A DNA stretch of 64,000 bases from Costus lasius (Eukaryota > Streptophyta > Magnoliopsida > Zingiberales > Costaceae), in contig CM050449.1 in the NCBI GenBank assembly GCA_027563935.2, positions 92,225,676 through 92,289,675 of the forward strand, given 5' to 3'. Under the pieces are notes generated by a model. It saw only the letters and a program-made list of their open reading frames with translations, made no database searches and was not told the DNA's origin. This document shows positions 21,038 to 33,675 of this stretch, piece by piece; position 1 is the first letter of the stretch; every line of letters starts with the position of its first letter. The translations under genes were made by a program, and so were the position numbers.

Positions 21038-22750
21038 TGACTCAGCGGATGAATGGGGCCTTAATTCCGTACTCTAAGGGGAACTAAATGATGATGCGGA
21101 AAACGAGAGAGGGTCTTGAGGCGAGGGAAATGAAACGCGTGCAATGAGAAATCCACGAAGAAAACCGATGAGAACGCTGGATAGATGTTCCTTGAGCAAT
21201 ACCCAAACGCGCCAAGAAAGCAACGGATCGGATACTAATGAAAATACTCACCTCACTCGTAGAGCCAATTTTTTCGATGCAAGCGTGTGCAGACGAAACC
21301 TTTGCGATGCTATGAGGGCGGCGTTCCGCAAGCTCAAGACCCGTTGCAGAAAGCGTAGAGAAGATTGCGAAGTCGTTTGAAAAGGACCCGAAGCCCAAGG
21401 AGGGTTCTCCGGGTGTTTTGATTGAAAGCTTGTAAATGAGCAGAATACAAGACGAGGAAGCTCTAGGCGAGTTCCTCGGAGCTGGTGGACCTTGGCCTTG
21501 CGCGGGGAAGGCGTCTACTACAACTGAACTAAAAAACAACAAGCAACCTCAGCCCTCTTTTATAGATCAAGAGGGGGAGGGAACTCACATGACTTGCACA
21601 AGGGATTAGGAGAATAAGACAACTAAGCTTAACTACCTAAAAGAAGGTCAAGATACCTTCTAACAACCTGAAAAGTAAGGAAACTAACTAAAGCAAGCTA
21701 CCAACTACTGCAGGGAAAGATGCCAAGTGTTGGAGCGCGTGATCTGGGGCGTTGGGCCGCTGAACGGGCCGACGTTGGTGGGCTACACCATCTCCGAACT
21801 GGCCACAACGAAACAACAGAAGCGGCTGATCGTGGGCTGATTCTGAACATTGGTGGCAGTCTCCTGGGCCGAGTTGAGGACCCGGTTGTTGTAGCGATCC
21901 AATGTCGGGTCTTGGGGCGGCCCTCTTGTGATGCTAATGTGGTGAAGGGGCTCCGATGGTGTTGGGGAAGGCACGTGGACGGAGCGGACGGGGCACGTCG
22001 TGGCGGTAGAGGGGCTCATCGTTCCCACAAAACGGTCTGGAGGGTGCGAAGACTGTTGCGAGCGTCGAAGTTCCTGAAAAACTGGACCCGGGCACACTTT
22101 TGAGGCAGACACGGCCTGGCCATGCTTACCGTCACGGGCGTGATGGAGTGGCACCGGGTCAAACATGGCTGGAGGCACGGGGGTGTTTGGGGCATCGTCT
22201 GTCGGCGGGCTTGTCATGGCCTTGCCGTGCTTTCCGTCACGACTATGCTGGAGTAGTGCGGGTTCTTGCGAGCTAGGCACGGGCGTGCTGCGAGCCGTGT
22301 CCGCGTTCGCGTTCTGACTGGACCGTGTCACGGCCGTGTTTGTCTTCACGGCCTGCCCATGATCGGGATTTACGGCAGGGTCGTAACTAGATTTACGAGC
22401 CGTATTTTCATGTCCAAAATCCACAGAAAGTTTGGGCACCGCCGTGTCCTTGGTCACGGCCTGGCTAGCGATGCCGGATGTTGCGCTGGTCACGGCCGGG
22501 CCGTGTTTCTTGTCACGGCCGTGATCGCTGGAGTCAAAGTCTGTCGAGCTCGTCACAACGGGTGTCATGGGCATGTCGAGGGCCGTGCTGGTGTGCGCGT
22601 TTCGTCTCGACCGTGTCACGGCCGTGTCGGGGTCGGTTGAACTCCGATTGAGACAAAATTCGCGGGGAGTTTTCTTCCAAACATAGGGAGTCCTCCCAAA
22701 TGTCTTCTAGAGGGGTTAGGCCCTCCTCATTGGCGTTCATGACTCCGTCA
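21038..22750 (-). mobile_element. Gypsy solo LTR, 1713 bp
   Basis: It starts TGACTCAGCGG and ends CTCCGTCA on the plus strand and is flanked by the 5-bp duplicate atgat (21033-21037 and 22751-22755). It is homologous to the gypsy LTR at 51385-56291, which is followed by a polyprotein end on the minus strand; this sets the orientation. No internal region or second LTR is present, so it looks like the product of LTR-LTR recombination. Open frames inside it follow the repeated CACGGCC motif and are not supported as genes. Confidence 0.88.
22090..22640. repeat. CACGGCC..GGCCGTG quasi-palindromic minisatellite
   Basis: Degenerate copies of a unit with cacggcctg..gtgctt and gtcacggccgtg recur every 50-80 bp inside the solo LTR. 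On the minus strand the unit reads as HGRDxKHGQAV-like, giving a 278-residue open frame. The same theme occurs at 52380-52880, 53910-54200 and 55620-55920. Confidence 0.75.
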
Positions 22751-22755
22751 ATGAT

Positions 22756-23947
22756 CAATGCCCACATTTGAATCATGACAACGCAGCATAAACTTCAGTT
22801 CTCATAATCGAGTAATCACATACCCCTATGGTAGCAACATGATTCTTAGCATCCCTTAACGTGCATCTAAGATTAATTTGCAATTTAAAAAATAAATGTT
22901 GTTAGAGGCTCACAAAGACTCACTTGTATTGGTGTATACTAAAAGGATCAATCATTAGATATTAGTTTTAGCATACATTTTATCAAGTTCATAGTTATAT
23001 TTTAATAAAATGCATTGTTATTATTATATTTACTTGATAAATTCATAATATAAGTGATTATAACAATGTTTCTAAAAAATTGATTACTGTTAAATGTCCC
23101 TAGTTAAATATTATTGTGGATTAAAAATAATATATTGAGACAAGTATATATAATGAAGGAAGACAAGGAGTTGTTAATGATATCAGATTTCAAATCAACA
23201 CATGGATATATATTAGAGAATAATTTACAAGATTGACCTGTCATGAGAATGATACATAGATTATTATATGTGTATAAGTATTCTCATTGTGATAATAATG
23301 TATGATCCTTACACTTCCAATCACCATAGATTCCTATATGACTAATTATATATGTTAATGCAATCAAACATAAGCCATAAATATTGAACTACAAAGAGTA
23401 TAATTGAATAAACCAATAATCAAGGTGTCCATCATATGTAATGGAAGTGAATCTTGGGCCCCTTGATCAACTAAGATGAAAAATATATAGTTATGCTCAA
23501 ATGAATCGATATGAGATATTAATTATATTTGTTATATTGATCTACTTGAAAATCAAGAAATATAATAATTGGAATATATAAGTATAACAGATTCATTACC
23601 TATACATAATCTCAATACCAAGGATAAAACATTAAACTCTATGGGAACATGATAAAAAAAATTATGTTAAATCTTGGCATTCTTGTGACTTAGATAGGAG
23701 TACAGTGTCGCTAAATACTATTCACCATAATTTTATTATTATTATGATAAAGGCCTGCTGGTCACATTCCAATATCACATTAGTGTATCATTTAAGATAA
23801 GAGTTATTAAGTAATATCATAGCGATATAGACCACCAAATAATAGAAAGGTATATCTCTAAAATATGGGCTTGAAATTTTTTTATAATCAAGTTAAAATG
23901 TTTAATTCCAATTTCGAATGGAATTTATGCATCACACATAGCGACAT
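22756..23947. other. AT-rich non-coding DNA
   Basis: No gene, LTR end or structured repeat was recognised here. Confidence 0.6.
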
Positions 23948-23955
23948 AGTGGCTT

Positions 23956-25023
23956 ACAGGGCTAAGCATATGGTAATTTGGTACTAGTACCGATTTTCTA
24001 AAATAAATTATGAAAAATTTTTGAAATACCGAACCAACACAATTACAAATTTAAAATAAAAAATACTAAATCATCTTAAATGATATAATACAAAAAATGT
24101 TTGCCTCCATCACTACACAAAAAAATTATTGAAGATAGCTTGCTGCAATCAAAATCATCAAGAATAGATGTGCTACAGTTGCTGTTTTCATATTCCTTGA
24201 AAATTTCGATCATTGGTAGGCCCTATTCTTAATTCTGCTATTCATAAATTACTAAAAACTTAAAATCAGCTAGACCCGAGTACTCTGGACAAAGGGATCA
24301 AGGGATATCCACAATTCGGCATATGTCGTCTAGTAAAAGCTCTAGTTTAAATTGTTGACGTGTTGACTTAAGCACCATCTAGATGAAAACAACGTAGGTA
24401 AAGATCAAATTTGGTAGATAAATAGCGAAAAAGGTACAAAATGTTCTAAGCACATACATTGAAGTTCATATAGGAGGCATGCATGGATAGCCATTGATGA
24501 TCCACTATCTTGAAAGTTATGCACTATAGTGTATCAAAAGCTCTCTGATTTTCTGATGCGCACAATTAGGAAAATTAATGTCAATACCGAACTAGTCAGA
24601 CCCTTTAGCGGGAAATCTTTACACAAGTAGCTAAATGAAGTAATATCCTCCTTGGCTTTTAAGAAAAAAAAAAAGAAATCTCACATATTGACTCTGTTGT
24701 GGGCATTTGTTTTTGACAATGCAAAATATCTATGACTACAAGTATCATGTTAAAGACAAAATAGTAAATGTACTAGGCCCAAGCCGGCGCCTGGGTTGCT
24801 AAGCTTGCAACAAACTTGCAGTCTGCAGCTTGCTCTGTTTTTAATAAATAAATATAATTGGTACTTTGAGACTATAAATAAATTTTAAATTTTTTTTTTT
24901 GCGATACTAGTACTAATACAAAAATCATAATTTAAAAATTAATACCAGTACAGAAGTATTAAAATATCAAATATCAAAAATATCAGTATGGTATTTTGGT
25001 ACTGATGTCGTATGCTCAACCCT
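23956..25023. mobile_element. hAT-like non-autonomous element
   Basis: The left end (cagggctaagcatatgg) and right end (cgtatgctcaaccct) are imperfect inverted repeats. The flanks agtggctt (23948-23955) and aatggctt (25024-25031) match at 7 of 8 bases, fitting the 8-bp duplication of hAT elements. The inside has ttttggtac/gtaccg motifs near both ends and no transposase. Exact ends are uncertain by one or two bases. Confidence 0.6.
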
Positions 25024-25031
25024 AATGGCTT

Positions 25032-28000
25032 GGACCATGCTAGATAGATGTGTGGAAACATGAACTATATTAACGCTTACTTCTAGTGATACATATGTGA
25101 TGCTGTCTAATTATAGTAAGTATCACCACCTAAAAACTATAACATATGATATCGTCCTAAATACAATAATATTTCTTCTTTTATTGCTAAAGAAAAAACT
25201 TCTAGCTCTCGATGTCGTGGGTACTGTAAAGGTGACATACTTGAGTGTTTTTGCTCTAAAAAATCAAACTTGTCATGCTCTAAAGGTACAATTTTACACT
25301 AGGCTTCTCGGGTACTTGGTGGAAAGTAAAATTTATTTTTCTATTTTGTTGTATAATGTTCATTCCCTAACAGCAAGTTAGTTAAGGAGAAAACCATAGG
25401 CGTATTTCCTTGGAGGAAAATAGGCAGGTAAAAGAAAAAAAGATAAGTTTTCTCTCAGGAAAAAAAAAAGGACAGGCCTCCCAAAATGCTTTTGCCCGAT
25501 TAGAGGGAATAAATGGTAAGAAGAAAGTATATACATGCTTCTCCTCCTCGCTCATGCCAACGCTCCTCCTCCTATTGGTGCTCCTAGGACCTCCTCTGCC
25601 CATCAGTGCTCCCCGAATGCCTCTCCTTCTCCCGCCAGTACTCCCCCAACACCAGACCCCCACCCCCACCGCCTCTCATTCCTTGTCTGCTCACTCACAC
25701 CAACCATGACACCCCCACCCTACCCCTTCTCCTCACCTTCTCACTCCCATGTTCATCTGATGCCCCTCGCCTTGCCCTTCCTCCTCTCCCTCTTACGTCG
25801 GCACCTCCCTTCTTGGCGCCCACACACATAGTTGGTCACATAAATTTCACGTGATTCTTTTTTTCTTTCTTTTTTTCCTTCTATTTTTTTTCTCCTTTAT
25901 GAAGAAACACGGCCCATGGTTTTAGAACCCAAGGATTTCACAAATTTTTTATCACCTATTAGCTATAGGATGAATTTATTGACAAGATCTATGTAATTGG
26001 AATTCTCTTATTTTAAATATAGCACAACTTGGAACTGAGAAATTTGACCTCTGAATACCAAGTTATGCAATTTGGAATTCATAAACATTGGACTAGATTT
26101 CTAGTGTAACACCTGCATGATTATAAACATGATGTGCACTTGCATGATTATAAGTTCATACTTATAATGCATGAATGTATAACGAAATAAGTCAGATATA
26201 TCTACTAGATATTTTGCAGGGCACACTTGTATTGTCTAGGGTGGCTTGGGATGAACTAATCCCGATCAAATAGGAACCCTTTTTTTTTCTGTCTAGGTTG
26301 GCTTGGGTTTATGACTCTCACTTGGGTAGGAAGCCATGTGTTAGTTTCCAGATCCAAGAATCATCCTAGCGTACACGGAAAGAAGGATGAAGAAATGGAT
26401 CGTTCAACGGGAGGAAAAGTTAGGTTTAAGAGTGAGAAAAAGATTAAAGAATCAATACAAGTTACCTGAATGAACATACCAAGTACAAAAGTAACGTGGA
26501 TCCAAGAAAGATTTGGCAAGATCTTAAACATATCTTATTTGATAAATCAATATTTAAGAATGCATTAGGAGTTTGAAATGAAACGAAACGGAATAAAGAA
26601 CATATTATCCATTTCTTTACCCCAGACAAAAGTATGGGCAATGTTGACTATTAATTTGCCCTTGAATTTAGTAAGAGGCAAGCGAGATAAAGCCATGACG
26701 TGAGAGGATATAGCAGTGAAGTCAAAGCGTGAGGAGAAGAGTCAACTAAGACAAGGGCAAAAGAGTTGTTACGGACAGCAAACAGTAGATACTAATGTTC
26801 AATGCAAAAATGGATTGGCATCTTGACAAATTAGGAATCCATGAAGATGATGGAACAGCAGGCTTGATTATGTTACTTAAATGGCAGTCAAACTTTCACC
26901 ATGCGCTTGTCTAAGTCATCAAGAATTAAAGAAAGCAGCTGTATCATTCTGACTACTAGTCGAAGATTGACCAAAATTTATTATTGCTGTACGTTCTTTG
27001 TCGTTGATAAGTGCATACTTCCTGACTACCAACACGGCCTTCTCTGTTTTGAATTAATCAGTCAGGATCCAATGAACTTCTTTTGTTAATTACACTACTC
27101 AAGACCAAGCGGCAGTCTGGTCATAATTTTCAAACAATACTATTTTGAACATCATCGTCCAAGAAACCTGAATATATATACAAGCTTATTGAGTCTGTGT
27201 CACCGTAACCTGCAATATACATTAATTCCTTCTTGTCCTTGTTAAATCAACGTGTTAGCAAACTGTTGAAGCATTTAATTTCAGCTATTACTTGTTGGTT
27301 GCATGCGAGCCCAAGTTCAAAGCAATTAATTTTGAATATTTTTTTGATTAGCAGAGATGAAACCAATCCCTAACATTCAAGATTGAAAAATATGGCACGA
27401 CTTTGGAAAAAAAAACAGATAGCACGTACGTTGACATGGATACATATATTTTTTTTTTGCCAAGGGATACATATTATTCAAACGTACCTGCAATGTATGC
27501 ATGTAATTTAATTATTTAATTGTGGCTGTTTCTGATTGGAGGAAAGATGTCACGTGATTGATCATTTCATTATAGTCAGCAACCAAGTAGTAAAAACATT
27601 AAATTAATGTATGTGCAGATATGGAGATGTTGAAAAATATAACTTTGACTGTGTCTTTGTCAAGTTTTGACCCGAGAGTGTATGTACTTATAAGTGAGGC
27701 TACATGTGCAAAATAATTTCTGTAATGTATATTATATGAGTTATTATTGCCATACCTACTTATGGGCTTCCCCTTAAGATAGTGTGGCACCATAATTGCA
27801 TACATCACCATGTCTGGCAACATTAAAGAGAAGAGAAAAGAATTGAGTGTGGGAAGAAGAGCACAGTAGGAGAAGATGATGAATGCAAAGATAAAAATGA
27901 TCCAATTTTAATGAAAAGGAAGAAATACATTAAGATGACATAGGCTAGGAAACACAACCAACCCTTAATTGCCTGCCTACCATAACCAATGGAAACCAAG

Positions 28001-28700
28001 CATACCAAGATTTGATTGGATTTGACTTGACATAAATAAACAGTGTTAATTAGCTTTAAATCTGTGTTAATGGCTGCTTGTTCAAGTTTGAGGGTGACTA
28101 CAATTGAGGAGACATAGGGAGGGAAGCTTCCCAGGAAACGGTAATGTAACTAATTAATTGATATGAGCTGAATGCTGCTGCGGCTCTTTGTTTACTTCAT
28201 TCAGACACTAATTGCTGACACAGTGTGAAATTAAAAGTATTAGCCTGGACTACCTGCGCCAGATAATTACAAACCTAATTAATCGAACCCGCTGGCTTCG
28301 CAGCAATCCGCCAAATGAGAAAAAGATTGGAAAATCCGGTTTCAAATGTTTCACTAATTAAGAAATAAAACCAGTCAAGTCCAAAGAAGAGGAATTATCT
28401 AAAAGATATACCTCCTGATCGCAGAATGACTCGTCAATTTATTATGTCCTAAGTTTGATTCAGAATAGGATTGAAGTCTGCCATCCATCCCACAGTCCGT
28501 TCATTTGACTGGATCCACGTGCCATCCGTCTGTGCATCTTGAAAACGTCCGTTTTACCCCTCCGACTGCACCTGATTGGCTCTCAAACAAGCCGGCGGCG
28601 AACCCCACCATATCTCTTGTTTAATTTGGTCAGACCACGTGGAGCTTGTCTCCTGTGACGGCGATTTTCTCAAACTCTTTTTGCTGTATCTCTTTTCTTG
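25032..28700. other. Non-coding intergenic DNA
   Basis: No supported gene. It contains a C-rich, proline-codon-like patch (25530-25830), a T-rich patch (25855-25910) and CACGTG cores at about 27550, 28517 and 28637. The last two lie in a less AT-rich patch that could be promoter DNA, but I found no gene beside it. Confidence 0.5.
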
Positions 28701-28789
28701 TTTTCACTAGGCGAAACTAAGCATTAGTTGAAAAGAAGTTAGCTAGCTCAAAAAGTTTAAAAGGTATTTAAATGTTTAATTTTTGATGA

Positions 28790-29100
28790 GGTTATTATAA
28801 TTTATCTAAATTTTTTATTAATAATAAATTATTTTTTATTAAAAATATTATTAATATAAAAATTATATGACTAAATTTTTGTTAATTATAATTAAAATAT
28901 TTATTAAAAATATTAAGATTTATACTATTAATTTTTTAATAATAATTAAAATATATAATAAAAATATTATAGGTTACACTACTAAATTTTTTAAAATAAA
29001 TAAAATATTTATTAACAATATTATCAATATAAAAATTATATTACTAAATTTTTATTAATAATAATTTAAAATATTAAAATATTTAAAATGATATCGAATA
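28790..29100. repeat. AT-rich degenerate tandem repeat
   Basis: A unit of about 55-60 bp (ctaaatttttattaataa.. and ..aaaatatttattaaaaatatt) recurs at least four times. It may be the core of a non-autonomous element whose right end is near agtagcgggccaaatgcagc (29226-29245). A matching left end was not convincing. Confidence 0.6.
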
Positions 29101-29239
29101 TATTTTATTGATAAGCTCACGAGAAAGAAAGTAGAAGCAAAAGCTACCCCAAGTAGCTTCTTAACTCTCCCTCTAGGCCAGAGAAGCTGCCACTTCTGTT
29201 GGCTCACAAGTAGAAGCTGAAAAGTAGCGGGCCAAATGC

Positions 29240-29730
29240 AGCTATTATAATATCATGTAAAATTAAATTTTGAAAGCAATATTTACTTTGGAGGGTGTAT
29301 ATAATATTTTTTCTAACATAATTATTAAGTTGTTAATTAATAGATATGTTAAATTAATTCATACCTAGTGTCACGCCCACAATCATGCTAAATAAATTTT
29401 TTTTGAATAATTAGACTAAATGCCCAAAATGAAATAACAGAGGACCCAAAACCTAGTGAAAAATTAGACTAAATGCTAAATTAAATTTTTATATATATAT
29501 ATATATTCAGTTCAGTTAATCGGTGAAAAATTTTTTACCGAACCATAAATTTATAAGCTAAAAATCGATCGTGAACCGAACCTATCCATTGGGTTGACCG
29601 CCCATTTGGTTCGGTTCAATTGGTTAACCACGGTTTTTTGATTTTTCGATTTTTTTGAATACCCCTACACACAACACACAAAAAGCGAAAGAATGACTTT
29701 GATTAGGGGGCATGACCGGCAGGTGAAGTT
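29240..29730. other. Non-coding DNA with ggttcggtt-type sequence
   Basis: A short (TA)n tract lies near 29490. The stretch 29510-29670 with aaccgaacc and ggttcggttc is a self-complementary sequence type common in plant intergenic DNA. No gene is visible. Confidence 0.5.
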
Positions 29731-30334
29731 GTCCTCACCTCAACCTAGGAAAATTTTATTTCCTTATGTGCCCTACTACCTTACAACGGTCCATTAATAG
29801 GGATCCACTCATCAGACCTAGTCAGACCCACTGCCCTTGCATGCACCAAGTCATAACCGACTTGTGTCGACCTCATGGTCAACAATGCCTGCCATAAGGG
29901 CTGAACGTCCCTCATGAGTTCTGGCAAGCGGGTGTGACCCCGGGCCTTAATCATGAGCGTTCATTGGTTGTCTCAATCAGACATCGCTACACGCCTTTCT
30001 GCAGTCGACCTATAGCCACCTCTTGCTTGCGCATAGGTGCCATCTGGTCGACCCATCTAGGCTGTCAGATGGTCTGATCAGACAGTTGGGTCTATACTGG
30101 ACGATGACTTCAACCCTAATAACCCGTCTAAGTTTTTTTTTTTTTAAGTAGGCGCTTAGATTTAAATGGATGCGCGCAAGTAAAAGAGTTTTGATCAAAA
30201 ACTACAACATGCGCCAACAATATACATGCGCCAATGTGAAGCATACATCTATTTTCGCATGATATTTAGATCTATTCATAAGCACAAACAGGGATCACAA
30301 AAACAAGCAATCATATGATCATACAGAAACCGAA

Positions 30335-30346
30335 CCTCTGATACCA
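30335..30346 (-). other. Reversed primer binding site of the inverted copia insert
   Basis: On the minus strand it reads tggtatcagagg, two bases beyond the LTR end (CTTTCA), which sets the orientation of the left arm. Confidence 0.85.
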
Positions 30347-30348
30347 AT

Positions 30349-31913
30349 TGAAAGTCCCTAAAGGGGGCGAAACCCTAATATGCGCAGATTAAAATTTTGC
30401 ATAGCGGAAGCTAGGGTTTCTAAGGATCGATTAGCATGAATATATGATCAACTTGTATAACTTGTATAGATCAAAAGAGAGATCATACCAATGCCATTTC
30501 TTGGATGGCAACTTGGAAGCAAAGAAGCGTGTGCTTCTTCTCCAAAGGAATCACACACAAGGTGGTTGATGGCTTCTCCTTGGCGTTCCTTGTGCTAGCA
30601 AAGATCTCCAAGGTGTCCTAGCCGTGTGAGGAGAATGAGATGCTCTCTTGGTGTTTTCGAACCTCTCCTTTGGCGTGAAGTCACTCTACCAAAAATGAAT
30701 GGAGTCTCGAGAGTAGAAGATGGGCGACGAGAGGTGTTACTCTCGAACGTGGAGGCGTGCTTCTATTTTGGAATAATTCAACTTCCAAAAATAGCAAGCC
30801 CTCAACGCATGATGCGTTCACTCCAAGTGAACTGATCGCCTCTTCTTCTCCCTTTGAACCATGCGCTCACTATGATGAGCCGGTTCAATTACATTTGGTT
30901 CAAAGACCAAATTAAGCCAAGCCTTGGTCTAGATCATATAAAACCAAAAGGTTCAAGATCTAACCATTCATCTCTTGATGCTCTTGATCTCATCGATCTA
31001 GCATCAGATCTCTAGATCGAAGCTTACTGATCTCAAGCCCTAATCAATCAAACATGATCAGACCAGATCTCACTTACAATCAGAGTTTAAACTCCTTTAA
31101 ACTGAACCAAAACAATTCAGTCCACACGATCTGACTCAAGTAAGCCATATCATCAAATTGTGCGACCCTAAGGGTTTCCTTTAAATGTCGGTAAGGATAA
31201 CTTACGTTATCACGATCAGTGAGGGGTATCTAGCAACACATCACTGTCTCCCGATATAAAGGAAAGAGTCTTCCAAGACTACACCCAAACCATAGCACAA
31301 GTGTGAATTCAATTCACTAGACATACTTGTTTCCTTTGCCACTGGATGTTCTTATTGGATAAGCATGTCAAGCCTGTAACTCCAATATGATGAGAGTGGT
31401 TAGATTAGATGAACATAGTCATCTGGGTATGACCATACACTTTCTCAACCATCTCATCCAGGGGGCCCCTTTAGAACATCACACTCCAAACAAGGAGAAG
31501 GCAATCCTATATCTATCACTAGCGCCCTAACATGACTCATGCTCATTATCCAAGATAGTCTATAACCATTATGTTTCAAATGATATTGAACTACCTCAAA
31601 ACAATGCCAATCATCATTTAGAAACACAAGTGATCTCAAGTCAGAGGAAGTATGCCACTTGGTTGCATACAAGGATTATTCACATTGTGACAAGCAATTG
31701 AACATCCTAAGTAGGGTCTGTCCAGTACATCCAATGTACCCATGAGTCTACATCTTATTCCATGCTCGAAGCATCCTATAAGATTAGAACACATATTAGT
31801 CTCAATCATATCAAGGCTATCTCATGTTCACCAAGATATCTCGACTAAGGACAATTCTGCATGTCAGCCAAGCTGAACAGCATTGAGACATTATTCAGAA
31901 GTATACATATGGC
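30349..31913 (-). repeat. Left LTR arm of the inverted pair
   Basis: This is an LTR in minus orientation ending at TGAAAGTCCC on the plus strand. It is the reverse complement of 31983-33547. It carries a shadow frame (30626-30835) whose mirror (33061-33270) differs by one residue. Confidence 0.88.
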
Positions 31914-31982
31914 AGCAGATAATGCAACAACCTAAATAAAGGCAATGCAGAATTGTCCCAAGGTATGGTTCGTTCAATAGCC

Positions 31983-33547
31983 GCCATATGTATACTTCTG
32001 AATAATGTCTCAATGCTGTTCAGCTTGGCTGACATGCAGAATTGTCCTTAGTCGAGATATCTTGGTGAACATGAGATAGCCTTGATATGATTGAGACTAA
32101 TATGTGTTCTAATCTTATAGGATGCTTCGAGCATGGAATAAGATGTAGACTCTTGGGTACATTGGATGTACTGGACAGACCCTACTTAGGATGTTCAATT
32201 GCTTGTCACAATGTGAATAATCCTTGTATGCAACCAAGTGGCATACTTCCTCTGACTTGAGATCACTTGTGTTTCTAAATGATGATTGACATTGTTTTGA
32301 GGTAGTTCAATATCATTTGAAACATAATGGTTATAGACTATCTTGGATAATGAGCATGAGTCATGTTAGGGCGCTAGTGATAGATATAGGATTGCCTTCT
32401 CCTTGTTTGGAGTGTGATGTTCTAAAGGGGCCCCCTGGATGAGATGGTTGAGAAAGTGTATGGCCATACCCAGATGACTATGTTCATCTAATCTAACCAC
32501 TCTCATCATATTGGAGTTACAGGCTTGACATGCTTATCCAATAAGAACATCCAGTGGCAAAGGAAACAAGTATGTCTAGTGAATTGAATTCACACTTGTG
32601 CTATGGTTTGGGTGTAGTCTTGGAAGACTCTTTCCTTTATATCGGGAGACAGTGATGTGTTGCTAGATACCCCTCACTGATCGTGATAACGTAAGTTATC
32701 GTTACCGACATTTAAAGGAAACCCTTAGGGTCGTACAATTTGATGATATGGCTTACTTGAGTCAGATCGTGTGGACTGAATTGTTTTGGTTCAGTTTAAA
32801 GGAGTTTAAACTCTGATTGTAAGTGAGATCTGGTCTGATCATGTTTGATTGATTAGGGCTTGAGATCAGTAAGCTTCGATCTAGAGATCTGATGCTAGAT
32901 CGATGAGATCAAGAGCATCAAGAGATGAATGGTTAGATCTTGAACCTTTTGGTTTTATATGATCTAGACCAAGGCTTGGCTTAATTTGGTCTTTGAACCA
33001 AATGTAATTGAACCGGCTCATCATAGTGAGCGCATGGTTCAAAGGGAGAAGAAGAGGCGATCAGTTCACTTGGAGTGAACGCATCATGCGTTGAGGGCTT
33101 GCTATTTTTGGAAGTTGAATTATTCCAAAATAGAAGCACGCCTCCACGTTCGAGAGTAACGCCTCTCGTCGCCCATCTTCTACTCTCGAGACTCCATTCA
33201 TTTTTGGTAGAGTGACTTCACGCCAAAGGAGAGGTTCAAAAACACCAAGAGAGCATCTCATTCTCCTCACACGGCTAGGATACCTTGGAGATCTTTGCTA
33301 GCACAAGGAACGCCAAGGAGAAGCCATCAATCACCTTGTGTGTGATTCCTTTGGAGAAGAAGCACACGCTTCTTTGCTTCCAAGTTGCCATCCAAGAAAT
33401 GGCATTGGTATGATCTCTCTTTTGATATATACAAGTTATACAAGTTGATCATATATTCATGCTAATCGATCCTTAGAAACCCTAGCTTCCGCTATGCAAA
33501 ATTTTAATCTGCGCATATTAGGGTTTCGCCCCCTTTAGGGACTTTCA
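31983..33547 (+). repeat. Right LTR arm of the inverted pair
   Basis: This is an LTR in plus orientation that starts gccatatgtatac and ends GGGACTTTCA. It lacks the TGTTGGGG start of a full LTR, so the joint with the left arm is internal to the LTR. Confidence 0.88.
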
Positions 33548-33675
33548 GTCCTCACCTCAACCTAGGAAAATAATAACCCAAAAATATGACATATAGGCGG
33601 TGGGAGAACAAACAACAAGGTACAACACACAGGTAGCAGCGTACAACAATGAATAAAGCCGAGAAAAAGGCTGCA

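Larger units (their letters stand above)
29755..33547. mobile_element. Aberrant copia insertion with head-to-head LTR arms
   Basis: From left to right it holds a minus-strand piece of a copia leader (29755-30334), a reversed primer site (30335-30346), a minus-strand LTR arm (30349-31913), a 69-bp spacer and a plus-strand LTR arm (31983-33547). Both arms are 1565 bp and differ at only about ten sites by eye. They are a diverged relative of the 3676 copia LTR and lack its first 100 or more bases. The whole insert is flanked by a 24-bp direct repeat (29731-29754 and 33548-33571), far longer than the 5 bp made by copia integrase. A snap-back or template-switched cDNA captured at a staggered break fits the structure. 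Confidence 0.85.

Noticed and set aside
26340..27120. Possible non-LTR retrotransposon fragment
   Set aside because: Some phrases look protein-like, but no reverse transcriptase or endonuclease motif could be read in any frame.
28480..28690. Promoter of an unseen gene with CACGTG motifs
   Set aside because: No coding exon could be found on either strand nearby, and two CACGTG hexamers alone are weak evidence.
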